Positions 47,013 to 59,900 of a stretch of DNA of 64,000 nt are shown here, piece after piece. Within the stretch, counting starts at the first letter, position 1. The number at the start of each line of letters is the position of its first letter. Source of the DNA: Acarospora socialis (taxonomy: Eukaryota > Ascomycota > Lecanoromycetes > Acarosporales > Acarosporaceae); assembly GCA_025617375.2 (NCBI GenBank), contig JAMYGW020000007.1, positions 1,240,001-1,304,000 on the forward strand, written 5' to 3'. Below the pieces are notes generated by a model, which was given only the letters and a program-made list of their open reading frames with translations, had not been told where the DNA came from and did not search any database. A program made the position numbers and the translations under genes.

Positions 47013-48479
47013 ATGGCGAGCTCAAGGCCTTCTCCGCCGCCAATGCCATTTGGCTGTATGTCTACACCGGATGCTTCTCACCCACCCAGCTCTAGAAGCT
47101 AGCTGACCTCGTGTTGAGATGCCTTCCATGGTCTTCATGACTTTCCTCGACATCCAGCTCCGGCGCCAGCTCCTGGTCCTGCACTCTTAGACGACACTGA
47201 GTCCAACATGCTTGACACCTTCTTCGATACAATGGGGACGAGTCAATTTGATAACAACGACTACACTTTCGAGAAGCCGATGATCAGCAAACAAGAGGCC
47301 GACGCGAGCTTTGGCTGGGCGGAAGACTTGCCCCCGACCTTCCATGGATCGACGACTTCTCTTCCACAAACTGCGTTGCTATCTCACGGTTTATTGAATG
47401 CGGGATATGGTGGGAGAGATGGGGTGATGCAGATACCGCAGGAGGTACAACCCAAGATGACGTCGGCAGAGGTTCTGACCGCAGCTTCGACGCTTGTCTG
47501 CAACGGTCGAGATGCTCAGAGTAATGGGCTATTTGGAGGTTCGATGTACCCGGCTCCGGATGTCGGTGATAGAGTACAAGAAATTGCGAACGTTGGGTCT
47601 TCACCGGGCGCCCGCCGTTTGGGGTCATACTCAAACATGATGCCTGCACTTACGGAACAATTACCTTCAGCATATCCGCAAGCCAAAGCAACCTCAACAG
47701 TTGACGGTGGAGAGACGCTATTCCATGACATGTATTTTGGCAATTCGAGCCAAATCCGGGAGACTCTCAGCCATACGTCCAAGCCGCCTGAAATACAGTG
47801 GGGCTCGGATGTCAGTTTTCTCGACCATGGCTACGTCGCTCCGCCGAATCAAGAGACGGAAGAAGAAGTCACAAAGACATTGCTGCACAAGATGGAGTGT
47901 TTTGAACCGCAGGGCAGCGCCAATACCACGAGACCTCCGAGTCCTGTGATAAGTCGACGACCAGGCCAACCGAAAGGAATGACTAGCGATAATGAGCTTG
48001 AGGCAAATAGTGACGTAAGTAATAACGAAGGCGCTACGAAGGCGCCTAGACCCAGGAAACGACGAAAAAAGCAACACAAGCATGGTGGACATAGCGGCGG
48101 CGATACCGATCACAACGATGCTAGGCTGAAGCGAGATACCATGGCTACCAACGGCAGAGAAGGCCGTCAAAGACGCTCCACTGCCAGTGACTCCTTGTCG
48201 AAGAGGCGCAAGTCCCATTCAGGCGAACCGAAGCCCAATCGAGAGAACCTAACGGAAGAACAAAAAAGATCCAACCATATCCTGTCCGAGCAGAAACGAC
48301 GGAACCTGATCAAGCAAGGATTCGATGATCTCTGCAACCTCGTGCCGGAATTGAAAGGCGGAGGTTTCAGCAAGAGTGCGATGTTGATCCAGGCGGCTGA
48401 TTGGCTGGAAGACATCATCAGTGGTAACGAAGCGCTCAAAGCTCAACTGGCTGGGCTGGAGCGCAAACGGACAGCCTAG
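47013..48479 (+). CDS. bHLH transcription factor
   Basis: Nuclear DNA-binding regulator. Exons 47013-47055 and 47119-48479 give 467 aa. The bHLH domain is at the C-terminus (about 398-455): basic part HILSEQKRRN with H401, E405 and R409 in the H-E-R arrangement of E-box (CACGTG) binders, helix 1 IKQGFDDLCNLVPEL, loop GGGFSKS, helix 2 AMLIQAADWLEDI. Before it is a Lys/Arg-rich stretch (PRPRKRRKKQHKHGG) that can serve as nuclear signal. The long N-terminal part is disordered. The splice joins PFG to YAFHGLHDFPRHP. Resembles the Mlx/Ino4-type fungal bHLH proteins; target genes unknown. Confidence 0.88.
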
Positions 48480-49073
48480 GGCCTCTGCCTCCAAACAGCA
48501 GGATGGGCGTATTGGAGTTTTTGGTGGGTTATTTCGGACGCATATCACTGATCTATCAGCGGGCGGTACAACTATCATTTGTGCTTATGATGATACCACA
48601 GCGTTTTGTTCAAGCATAGACCTCCCCATGATATGAGACGATAATACCAAACTTGCTCACATGTTCACTGATTCGAACCCATACTAAGAATATTTGTTCC
48701 TTTTACACAATAGCAACACCGCAGGGACGTGGAGATCTGACAGCTGAGTTATATCAACGGCCGACTCACAATGTAAATATCTTAATTTGTTGACTTCGTA
48801 CCTTAAGGTAGTGTACTTCGTACCCTCACAGATATTACTCAGTTCGTCCCCAGCGTCTTGGCTCCTGGAAAATCCTTTTCCCGACCTGCCCGCGCGACCC
48901 ATACCAAAACATAAACACCTCATATAGGTAGGTCGGTGCTCGGAATTCATACAATTAAGAATTACAAAAGCCTAGGCGGAGGCAGAATAATAAAATAAAG
49001 GAACTACATTTTCCGCTGGAGGCCCGAATTTTTCGTTTGATCATAGACACCTCGTCGCCTGAGTGTGAAAGGC
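48480..49073. other. Intergenic, no gene seen
   Basis: 3' region of the bHLH gene and promoter of CENP-Q. Contains ACTTCGTACC words near 48795-48825. Confidence 0.5.
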
Positions 49074-50253
49074 ATGGAAGTCAGACGACGTTCTCGCAAA
49101 GACACTTCACCGCTTGGGTCATCGTCGCGTCCTGAATTGCGTTCAACGCAGCGGGAACAGGATCTGTCCCGTCTCAATCGAAAGCGCAAGGCACCAGCTG
49201 GATACGACGCGGAGAGCCAAGGTAGTTAAGCTTGGTTTGGTTCCAAAAAGCCCTGACCCTGTGTATTGACAGTGGATCCCAAGGCCGTAGGAAGACATTC
49301 GCCATCCTCAAGCCTCGTCTACGCCATGTCCCACAGGGCGTGATCCGATCTCGATGGGACGTTGTTCCCCAGTCTGTCCACGATAGGATTCGGGAACTAT
49401 TGAAATTGATCGAGAAGGGCGTCATTATGAGTCAGGGGGATGGGAGGACGGGGATAGCGGCGCAGGTAGCCGTGACCTCGGTTTTGCGGAAGTGGGTCAC
49501 ACCTGTCTAGGCTGTAGAGGTATCATTTGAAGTTTTCTAATGCTCTCATTGGACAGCTTGGAAAGACGAATTTCGAAAGTCCCCTTTCCACCAGGCACTA
49601 AGGACCTCCATTTCAACCTGGAGACAATCTTAGCTAGTAATGTAAGTTGCATATTGGCATGGTGGGCTTTCAATCGACTGACTTACGTCCAGCACGCACT
49701 GGACTCTCAGCTCACCCCTGCTACTCATGCAGTGGGGCTGCTGAAAGCTGAAGTGGCAAGAGAGGAGGCGTCACTTGGGGCCGAGATCAAGATATTGCAG
49801 GACTTGAAGGTCAATGCAAGGGCAGAGGAGAGTTTGCGGAGACGACAGGCGAAGAACGTGAGCGATGACAGGTTCCTACCATTTTGCTTTTCCTTATTAA
49901 CAACAGAAAGGTCCATGAGTTGGTTAAAGCGAGCCGTGAACTTGAACCTGACAATCATCACGCCGATAATGTAGGCCTATTCAGGTCGATGCAGCCCGCC
50001 GCTCCGTCACTCATTGTGAGTACCACTTCAATGGAATGGTATAATTCTGACAAACTGTGGCAAGGCTGGTTTGGATACCAGTAACAAGCCAATACTCGCG
50101 GAACTACTCGATCATCTCGACAGCATAGAGGTCAACACCGTGCAAGCCATCGGCATGGGACACCGGATGTCGGTGACAAAAGCCCTGGTTGACGATGCGG
50201 TTTACAGACGCGGAGATCTGCTTGTTCACGAACGATCAGTCGCCAATTCCTGA
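49074..50253 (+). CDS. fta7: Inner-kinetochore protein CENP-Q (Fta7/Okp1)
   Basis: COMA/CCAN complex subunit at the centromere. Exons 49074-49221, 49284-49491, 49557-49641, 49693-49857, 49911-50015, 50065-50253; 299 aa. The N-terminus is basic and disordered (MEVRRRSRKDTSPLGSSSRP). The conserved core follows: LRHVPQGVIRSRWDVVPQSV, RISKVPFPPGTKDLHFNLE, then a coiled coil (LDSQLTPATHAVGLLKAEVA, EASLGAEIKILQDL). Several introns use AAG acceptors (CCCAAG, GAAAG, CAAG) rather than an earlier CAG; only these keep the frame, and all six exons then fit in phase. The family call rests on the FPP-containing core and on the coiled-coil layout. Confidence 0.85.
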
Positions 50254-50893
50254 TGTGGGGGATCGAAGCGCTTGGTTAGTCTTCAGCAATCTCGGGACTT
50301 CGCGCAGTAGGTGGTACGGCTAAAGTGGCGTTCTGATCAAGCTTCTTAGGCATAGGGCGTTCCGATATCGATGGACAATCCTAATTCTTGGTTAAGGTCG
50401 ACTAGAGTGTGGCGGCCTGGCAGGTCCTCCCATCCTGACTCCCTTTCATTCGACCGTCTATAGCTGCTTTCCACTCGGCGGCTCCCGGTATCGATGCAAG
50501 ACGCGGGTGAATCATCTTGTTAGATAACGTAGTGGAGAGCTGGAATTGACAGCAAATATTGACCGACCCGCAAGAGTCGAGTCAGAATGCCACTTGATGC
50601 TTCCCTGTGTTAAATTTGAGCGACTGGTGCCTCCCTAGCTCGTAGACTTGATACCGGAGGTTCACCTATGTCGGTGACGTCAATGGCCTGGGCTTGAGTG
50701 AGAGGAAGCAATACTAAGATAATAATGTGTGGAAGTTTTGCGAATAATGTAGAACTTACTCTACGAACGTGAAACTCAACGAAATACTCTGCATACATAT
50801 CAGGTACCTAGGATACCATAGGTACTCGTAGTACCTGGAAGGAGCCGTAGTGCGACCAATCACACGTTTGCTGCAGCTCTCCGCCCTACGGCT
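50254..50893. other. Intergenic, acuK promoter
   Basis: No gene seen. A short minus-strand frame near 50610-50798 has a hydrophobic stretch but no ATG or resemblance. GGTACCTAGGATACC and TACTCGTAGTACC words lie near 50802-50838. Confidence 0.5.
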
Positions 50894-52934
50894 ATGGATG
50901 GTGACCGAGGCTCTGCAAACAACGGGCAATTACCTTACTCATCGACAAGCAATGGAGGTCCGAAAACAATGTCGCCCGAAGCCCAGAATCACGACGACGA
51001 CTTGAAGAGTTCCGAGGCGAAGGGCGCGCAGACGCCACCAGCGGCCGCTGATGCAGGACCTCCGAACGTGAGCCCTAAGAAACGGCGGAAAGTAAATCAT
51101 GGTATGCGTGTGCCTTACCTTAGGTTACACGCAGCAACTGTCCATCCGGGTACATCAAACTGATCATCGCACATCTGTACAGCTTGTGTGTACTGTCGAC
51201 GTTCGGTGAGCCGCAGCTCTCTTGAGGCTTGACGGCATGTGTCTATACCAAGCGCAGGACGGCTTGTACCTCCTTGATAAGATCTATGAGCGACTGACTT
51301 ACTGCTTGCATCCGTTTACTAGCATATGACATGCGATCTGGTGAGCTTACTCATGTTCTCCGCCGCGAGCAACAACAAGCTCGATGTATTGGCTCATCGT
51401 GACTGATGCCGATGGCGTGAGCCTACGCAGGAACGTCCCTGTACACGTTGTATCAAGAGGAACATCGGCCACCTTTGCCACGATGAGCCCCGAGAACAAG
51501 CCAAGCGGCCGAAAAGCGAGCATGACCACTCCACAGGAGAGGACGAGACTTCCCTTAAGCACGAAGATCCGCCTGCGAACGGCATGCCCCATGGTTTGAG
51601 GCAACAGCAGGCAGACCAACAACTAGTGCAAGACTCCAGCTTGAACCTCGGTCATAGTCGCCCCATCCTGAACAGACTGGCAGACCCTTTACGGCCCGTG
51701 CCAACACCGGGTGCAGGTAGTCAGATCCAAGCATCAAAGACCAATACCCAGCATCGTGAGTCTAGTAGTCGTAGTGCAGCCCATGGATTCTAGCTGATTG
51801 CTTCCAGACATGGGTTACAATGATTGGAGTTTGGGCTCGCAGAACCAGTTTCAAGATATGCACAACTTCCATCCGTCCTACATGTTCAATGCCCCAGAGG
51901 TGACAAACGAATACAACCTCCTGAACGACTTTCTAAGCACCAGCTTGTTAGATGACGGTGCCTTATATCCGGGAGATGACGTTCAGGGACTGTACTCGGA
52001 TCCGGCGCTGATCAACTCAATGGCCGCGAACTGGACGTCGGTTAATGGGCAGATCCTTCCGAATCAGCAGCAAAACCAGACTATGCCGCACCTTCAATCC
52101 TCCAATGCCCAGGGCAGTACCATTTCTCGCCCAGCAAGCGCGGCACCCATCGACAAGGCTCGAGAGATGTACTACATGACAGCTGCTGATCCAGCAGGTA
52201 CCGACACTCCTGAAGAGCGGATGAATAAGCTGCTTAAAGCCAAATATGACGCCGGGATGCTAAAGCCTTTCAATTATGTCAAGGGCTACGCCCGTTTGAA
52301 CCAATACATGGAACAACATATGCAGCCTACGTCACGGCAAAAGATCTTGCGCCAGTTGGACAAGTTTCGACCGAAATTTCGTGAACGCATGCAGACTCTG
52401 ACCGATATCGAACTCGTTCTGGTTGAAATGTGGTTTGAACGAAGCCTGATGGAATATGATCGTGTTTTCGCAAGCATGGCTATACCCGCTTGCTGTTGGA
52501 GACGTACAGGAGAAATCTTCAGAGGAAACAAGGAGATGGCTGAATTGATACATGTTCCTATCGAGAAACTACGAGATGTGAAGATTTCTCACGTCTCCGG
52601 CCGAACGAAGTGCCCTACTGACGAGGCCTCCTAGGGCAAACTTGCGATCCATGAGATCATTGTCGAAGATCAACTCGTCAGCTACTGGGAGAAGTTTGGC
52701 GCCATTGCTTTCGACAGTTCTCAGAAGGCCATGTTGACAAGTTGCACTTTGAAGAACCCGAACTTGGACTCCCTAGACCCGGAAATCCACTGCTGCTTTT
52801 CTTTCACCATCCGTCGGGACACACATGATATGTAAGCTTCTGCGTCCCTCCGGCTCACATAAGGGTAGCTGACCTAAATCAGTCCATCACTGATCATCGG
52901 CAACTTCCTGCCAGCGAATGTAACTAAGCGCTAA
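50894..52934 (+). CDS. acuK: Zn2Cys6 activator of gluconeogenesis AcuK/Ert1
   Basis: Nuclear activator of gluconeogenic genes such as PEP carboxykinase and fructose-1,6-bisphosphatase, in Aspergillus acting with AcuM. Exons 50894-51101, 51183-51205, 51323-51340, 51431-51755, 51808-52577, 52635-52831, 52883-52934; 530 aa. The zinc cluster ACVYCRRSHMTCDLERPCTRCIKRNIGHLC (quoted in parts: CVYC 71-74, C81, CTRC 87-90, C99) is spread over four exons, one of only 18 nt. The C-terminal half has the AcuK-specific PAS-like region: YVKGYARLNQYMEQHMQPTS, KILRQLDKFRPKFRERMQTL, ASMAIPACCWRRTGEIFRGN and VEDQLVSYWEKFGAIAFDSS. The gene is complete; the disordered middle is shorter than in some Aspergilli. 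Confidence 0.94.
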
Positions 52935-53231
52935 TGCGCGATGAGGATCCACAATGCCCGTAGTGACTGCTTTGGCGACCCGTAAGCACAGGCGTTCGGG
53001 AAAGTCGTTGTTTCCCAGTGGCGTTTAGAAAGGCTGCGGAAGCTCTGTAGCTCTGAAGAATGATTACAAGGGAAAAACGCAGTGAATGAGGGTCCTAAGG
53101 CTCGTATTTTCAGATGTCCTGTGCAAACGAGCATGACACTATTATAACTAGGGCTTCGGAGAATGCCGTGCAGTTAATAGTCTTTCGATCCTCGTCTCCT
53201 TCGAGCTACACCTCATAGACTACTCAGCGAA
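52935..53231. other. Intergenic, acuK to SPO22
   Basis: 297 bp holding the 3' region of acuK and the promoter of the next gene. No further gene. Confidence 0.5.
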
Positions 53232-56200
53232 ATGGCTCCTGCACAGTCTAAGCGGCCAGATACGGAGCGGAAGATCAAGTCTATTCTCAGTATGCCTTCG
53301 CCGTTCACAGGAAGATGTGTGCTGATGTTGTTATTGTCTTAAAGGCTTCGGTGCAACGCTGCGGAAAACTCTCGACAGAGAAGACATCGGACCAAGTCTT
53401 GCAGCAGACTTGACCAGATATATCAGTGCGGTACCCATCAGCAAGAGCGCAGCCGCAACAGCGGCATTTGAGGAGCTCGACAGCTGTGGCACCGCACTTT
53501 GGAACGCCGCCCTAAAGATAAAAAGTCAAGTTTCGACACCAGACAACCAAAACATCCTTGATCTAGGTATGGAACGAGCTCCTTGGTCGCCTCACTACAT
53601 GCTTTGGTAACAAGAGCAGTGCGCGTCTTCGCATTCTTGCTGCTAGACTGTGGGCAGCAGAGCGCCCGAGGTACCTTGCATAGTATGATCGACACCGCCT
53701 GGAACAAATGTGGCTATACTGATTCGATGGATAGATGCTATGAGGGTGTTCAAGATCGCTTTGAAGTCGGCGAAACACTGCATTGGTATGTGTTAGAACA
53801 GGTCATTGTTTATTTCCTTAACCTGACAACATCTGTAGTGCAGAAGCAGAACGAGCTTGCGTTGCTCGTTCTGGAACGGGCGGCTGTTTACCAGGACGCT
53901 CTTGAAAATGCTAGTGCTCAGCTCCCGCCTCAAGACTGTCTTACTCAGGCCCGTCTTTCCACCGACTACTTCGTTCTTCGGACAGTACAAGTGAGTGTCG
54001 GCATAATGGGCTTGCTGGCATCTTGACTGACCAGTTCAGTCATTCCGTGAGGGAAGGCTTGATGTCGCAGAACACATGTTCAGCAAAACATGTCTCTCAA
54101 GAGCCAGTCAAGTCGATCCGGTCGCAGCGGAGCGTTTCACAGACCTACTTCATGAGATAGGACACGATCTACTAGAAAAGAAGCACTATAAGGACGCTGC
54201 AAAGTGGCTAAAGAGGGCCTATCATATTCTGATAAACCAAGATGTTGAAAAGCTTGGTTACGATACCGAAGACCTCAAGCTCAGTGTAACAAGTAGCTTA
54301 GTGAAGGCGCTTCTAGGACTTCAAGAGGAAGACGCCCGAGCAAAAGCGTCTGACCTTATTGATCTTTTGCAAACCGAGGTTGGGGATAAGCTGGTGGTCT
54401 TACTATTACGACTTGAGCTGTTTCCAGTCGATCAGGAGTTCGATCCGACGGAGTATCATGATTGTCTTCGCCGCATCATTTCCACGGTACATCTGACAGA
54501 TTCGAATACAAAGCTAATATTGCACCACGTATATAAACTCAAGAGCCGGAACTCTGCGCTAGCTTGCACAACACTTGATCAGTTATGTGTACGATTACTC
54601 GACATAGAGAAGGAAACTTGGGTAGAGAAAGTCTTCATAGCACGGATATGGACAAGCACAGCTTTTCCGAATTCAGCAGATGCGGTCCGCTCTCTGGGAG
54701 AGTTCCTTGAGTTGATCACATTCAATCGAGCGAAGACTCTAACATTAACTGCGTCCGCTACCCACGCAGCCCACATTCTTCTTTGGAAACAGATTGAAGT
54801 AACATTTAGCCACCAGCAGTATGATGTCGCCACGTCATGGTGCCAACTTGCCCTTCATTCCATCTTTGGGAGTTCCGGATGGCTCAATATCGCCAAAATC
54901 GAGAGAAAACTGCTTCTCTGCGCACTGCGAAGACACGATCTCTCTTCAGCTCGAGAGATATACTCGCATATGTCAGATGCTAGCAAAGGAGCGCCTATGA
55001 CGAAATATCTGATGTATAAGTTAGCTCTAAGAAGTGAGGACGAAGGTCTTGGTAAGCATATAGAGAACCCGAGGTTCCAGACATACGGGTTGCTGACAGG
55101 GCCAGCAACCGACTGTCTTGACGAAGTATGCAATGAATCGTCGAAAGATGCAACAATTCTGTATGCCTGCGTATTGGAGGCACAGCAAGCCGGGAACAAA
55201 CGGCAAGCTGCGACTGCATTACAGCGCGTTTCCGAGAAGTATGACTATGGGACTCCACGAGGGGTGCATCTACCAGCTTTATTACGGCAAGAGCTCCGAT
55301 TCATTGTGGGAGTCTACAACTACTGACCGAACCAGTTGTACAGCTCGGCTTTTCATCTCCGAAGTCGAGGACGGGACGTGTGACGCTGATGCAATCTGCA
55401 AGTTGTTCGAAGGAGGTGAGACAAGCGCAAACCGCTCTGAGTTTCCGTGTTAACGTCATAATGTTAATAGCTGCCGTGAAGGCGAAGAAGTCAAGACAAT
55501 CCAAGGACAGTCAGCTCTTTTCCACCATGGAGCTTGATTGGTTCTCGCGGAATAGTTATAATCTTGCCCTGAAGTCAAGCGCGACATGGGATCCCCGGCA
55601 GACACTGTGCTTACTACAAGCATCAATGAAGGTAATCGTGCAGTGTGCTTATACTGTCCCTTGGTTAACTTAGCAGCAGTTTATAGAACTCTATCCCGAA
55701 GACATGGACACATCTGCTCTTGCTGATTTATCGCTCCGACGCATGTTCTGCGACTTCATGGCTGGTTCTCTCCTTATAGTCTTGGCACGCGCGGAGGATA
55801 GGGTTGTAGAACATGTGAGCCTTTATGTGGCGCGAGAAACATGAATGATACTAACGTGTGTAGCTTCAATATTATTTGAACATTCGATCTCATGTCAAGT
55901 CCTTCCGGGAGCGGCTACAGGATCAACTCGGCAGGCTCGAAGGCGGCGCGAAGGAGGATCTACTAAGGAAGTTTGGCACACTTCTGTCATTCGAATTTGA
56001 AGCTGCGGTGCGCTTGAAAGCATGGGATGATCTCGTGCAAATCATCGATGTAAACATTCTACCCTTGTTGCTTCACCGCTTAAAAGCTTACAGAGTCCTG
56101 ACGCAGGACTGTGCTATCTGTGCGGATCCCAATGTTTATGCGACAATTGCAGACATCACCTTGTGCTCAGAAGCACCAACCCCAAGTGAGTGACCCTCGC

Positions 56201-56734
56201 AGCCAGAGCATGGAACGCTTCATTGACATCTCCATGTCAGCCATGTTATCAAATCTCCAGGTCCGTCAATCGGCCCAACCGCCGCTCTCATCTAGGTACT
56301 AACAACGTTTAGAAGATTGTCAATGTAACCTGGAAGCTAGAAGGCAACAGGATCGCCAAGCTTTCTCGATGGATAAGGTGTCTGTTTCAAATCGCCTTGA
56401 ACTCCGACGTCTACGTGGCGGATCACCTGCTCGACCAGATCGCCAATATCGTCAAACACGCAAAGGTGAGACCCTCCAACTCCTATAGCACAGTCCCACC
56501 AAGCTGATACTGAGGGGCATTTCCCAGAGAGACGATCCGTACCCAAGGGAAGAGCTGGAGTGGCTGGCAACAACGACCTTCAACAGGGCGGTGGATTATT
56601 ACTGCGCTTCAGATGACGGGGCGTGCACGCGTTGGGCTGAGAAAGCCTTAAGTATCGCAGCCTTGAACGGGGATGAAGACGTCTTACACTCGACCCTGCA
56701 GAGTAAATTTGCAAGCCTCAACTGGGGGGATTAA
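53232..56734 (+). CDS. SPO22: Meiosis protein Spo22/Zip4 (TEX11-like)
   Basis: TPR-like scaffold for meiotic crossover formation and synapsis. Fourteen exons: 53232-53289, 53345-53566, 53617-53670, 53735-53785, 53839-53990, 54040-55286, 55336-55415, 55471-55631, 55680-55814, 55864-56049, 56107-56185, 56241-56260, 56313-56465, 56528-56734; 934 aa. Motifs: AMRVFKIALKSAKHCI, FREGRLDVAEHMFSKT, YKDAAKWLKRAYHILI, GVHLPALLRCTARLFISEVE and KLEGNRIAKLSRWIRCLFQI. Intron 6 starts with GC (GCAAGA) and has CTGAC near its 3' end; it is needed to read LPALLRCTARL. Exon 12 has 20 nt (MLSNLQ). The ninth exon may start 3 nt earlier. The gene looks intact. Confidence 0.9.
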
Positions 56735-56975
56735 GCATCCGCGCATGCCTCAATAGGCCCAGGTTGGTGTGTTCCGACACAGGCTTGTATTTGCTCTTTG
56801 GGCGTCCTACCAGCAAGCGAAGACGGGACTTCGCCGCAGTGATTTGTTTTAGGGTATTAGCTCAAGAGGCGATGTATCAAATACAAAAGCTGCAATCGAC
56901 TAGAACGTGTTATTCATGCACTTCTTTCAATACTCATCCAGAGTAAATATCGTATAGTCCTAAGCATCCGGTGAC

Positions 56976-59900
56976 CTACCCCTCGCCGACAAGGTCAACA
57001 GCCGGCGGCTGCTCTTCTTTTCCTCTGCTGACGTTGGCCCGGCCGTCAAACTTAGTTTGCTCGGCGACGCTAATCGCCACTCTCTTGTCAATCATCTGAC
57101 CTAACTCTTCGGAGTACTGTTTCAGAAGGTCGCCCATCATCGCCTCACTGGCTGCTTGGTGCCTTCTTGTCTTTCCACCAACGGCTTCTACGGTCAATTC
57201 AAGCTCATTCTCTAGTTCCCGGGCGTTCTCCGCCCGTAGCTTTTCGCTTGAAGTGCTGAGCTTCTTCCGGTACGCTTTCAGGGCTCGGCAAACTTGGTCG
57301 GTAGTCATGTTGATACTGCCGAACTCGCTGACGTTGCCGGCGCTTTTCGTTCGTGAGCGGGCGCCAAAGGATGGTCGTCGTGGCCTGGCTGGCTTGGGGC
57401 TAGGTGGTGTGATTGACCGCTCAAGGAGGCCATTAAGGCCAGAGCAGTCCGTTAGCGAGGCTGTCGGGGATCGATGTTTGTTGGGTACAGGTGGTGTCTC
57501 TATCGACAGAGGTTGACTGGCGAGAGTGTACTTCGAAGTTCTCTTGCGGAGTCGCGGAGAGGATCTGTTGACGGCGCGAGGGCCGACCGGAGTGAGCCCT
57601 TCACTATTGGAGGTCTTGAAGAATTCTGAGAGCTCGGACTTGGACAGGATCCGTCGCAACGGGGTCTTGACTGCGGTTGGCTCGTTGACTGGTGTTGACT
57701 CGCTCTGCGAATCCGTAGATTCTATGCCCTCAAAGGGAACGTGAGACCTGGCAACAACATCCCATATCATGATAGTCCCATCAAGTCCGGTGCTGACCAG
57801 AGTGGCCTTGGTATGGCCGCTAGAACCTGATGACTTGGCCTCTATTAGAGCTAACCCACTAACTCCTTCCGTATGTCCGTGCTCTCTCGTCAGTAGTGAC
57901 AGGTTCTCATATACGTAGAGTCTAATAGTTTTATCTGTCGAAGCGACTCCAGCCAGAAGGGTTGGTACGTGCGATTCATTCGGATGACCCAGAAAAACCA
58001 TGGCATCCATTACAACCGAGTCAAGGCCTTCCTGATCCGACGCCTTGAAAGTCTGGATACTCCGACCAGTTGACAGGTCAAACTCTTGAATCTGCCTATC
58101 TAAGGTGGATACGACAAGGTTGCCTGTCTCATCTGGTGTTTGTGCCATGGCAACAGGCGTTGACTTCAGAATTAATGTCCTGACCGGAACATACGCTACC
58201 AGAACAGCGCCAGCATCTTCTCGGGAAACTAGTTGTCGAATCACAACGGTTCGGTCGGATGAGCACGACAAGAGCTTCTCACCACCTCCAAGAAAAAGTG
58301 ATTGAGTGACTGAGCCGACATGGTCGTCGAAAGTCTGGATAAGTTCCAACTTATCCGCTGTTTGTCGTAAGAGTTGTACCATGCGATCCCTTCCACAGCA
58401 CGCTACCAACGAGCTTGACTCAGGTCGATCCACAACGCAGATGTCAGTAATCTCAGCGCCATGTGCCTTCATGTCAAAAGTACTTTCTTGAGATGCGCGA
58501 TGCGTGACCCTGATATACTGTAAGCCATAAACCTAGACAGCGTTCCGGGGCATATTGCGGACCTAAGAACGCCATACTTGTCGCCAGACACAAAATACGC
58601 CCCATGCGATAGTGTTCGCACCACAAGAAGCTCATTATTGATTCCATACTCAGGTTGTTGCTCCAATTCTACCATGAAAGATGCTCTGCATTTCCCATGC
58701 AGATCCCAGATTAGGACAGAACCACGCGCAGACCATGTATAGAAATGGCACTGGGACTGGTTTCCATGGGGAAACGACTTCACGCCCATGACAGCATCCC
58801 CATGGGCGGGTAATTCAAGCACAACAGACTCCTGTTGTAATGAATCTTCCCGAGAGTTAGGGACAATAGCTCTTATGGAATGGTCCGAGTCTATAGTGAT
58901 TATACGACCGCAATTGTAACCCAATGCCACGATACGTTTGGAAGTCTCGTGATGGATACTCGGCGGAGACTTGGTCCCGGATGGTGAAGGAGCTGGAGAT
59001 GACCTCGGTGTCGAAAGGTCACTTAGGGCAACTGCGCGGACCATCCCATGTTCCCCACCCAACCAAATAGTTGCATTGTCCCCTTGCCCATCAATGGCTA
59101 TGCAGTGAATGCCGAATTCGACGCCGGTAAGTCGGGATATTTTCTGACTTCTACCGCTGTCGTCAAGCAGACAGATGTCGCCTTTCTCTGAGCAAACAAT
59201 GGCCTTGTCATCGGACAAGCTGGCCACACAAGTGAACGAAGCATCAGCCAACGAGCCCAGCAGGCAATTCCTTCCAGAGAGTATTTTTGGAGCTGGACTT
59301 GCCGATGCACCCAGAAGCATTCCGTCTCCAGCAGAGCGCTGCTTGGAGGGTGAAGGAGCAGATGCATCGATGCGCCAGACCTTGACATGTCGTGTGCCGA
59401 CTGTAATGAGACTATTACCAATCCATGCTACGCCACGAATGTTGGAAGTACATTTGTTACTCAAGAACACCTTTGTGGAACCACTCCGAGAATTGATAGT
59501 CCAGATATACAGGAAGCCATCATTGAGGTGACCAATACTAGCCAGTAAGTTCGAGTCAGGACTAAAAGCAATGCATCGAACTCCAAAGGTGTGCTCTGAC
59601 ATAATCGAGAGCGGAATATCGGCCCTCGCATCGTAGGCTGCCGAAAAAATCAGCACGCGTGGATTATAGCCTGTCTGTTGCAGTTAGTGTGACGAACGGA
59701 CAGGCTTGAGCGGCCGTTGACACCTACCTCTCCTACGGCCAGAAACTTCCCGTCTGGACTCAAAGAAACACAAGTGGCCGCCTTGATACGTTCTCGAGCT
59801 GTCCATGTCTTCGGGCCTGGCGAGTCTACCAGATCCCCGTAGGGCATTCCGGAACAGAATGCTCCAAACCCAGCATCCTTCACCGAACCTATCGTTCGAC

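Noticed and set aside
48660-48690. tRNA B-box-like GGGTTCGAATC (minus strand)
   Set aside because: The T-arm stem does not pair and no acceptor stem or A box is found. The similar site near 60680 fails the same way.
55287-55326. Stop codon in SPO22 as a sign of a broken gene
   Set aside because: It lies inside a GC-AG intron; the conserved frame resumes exactly after it.
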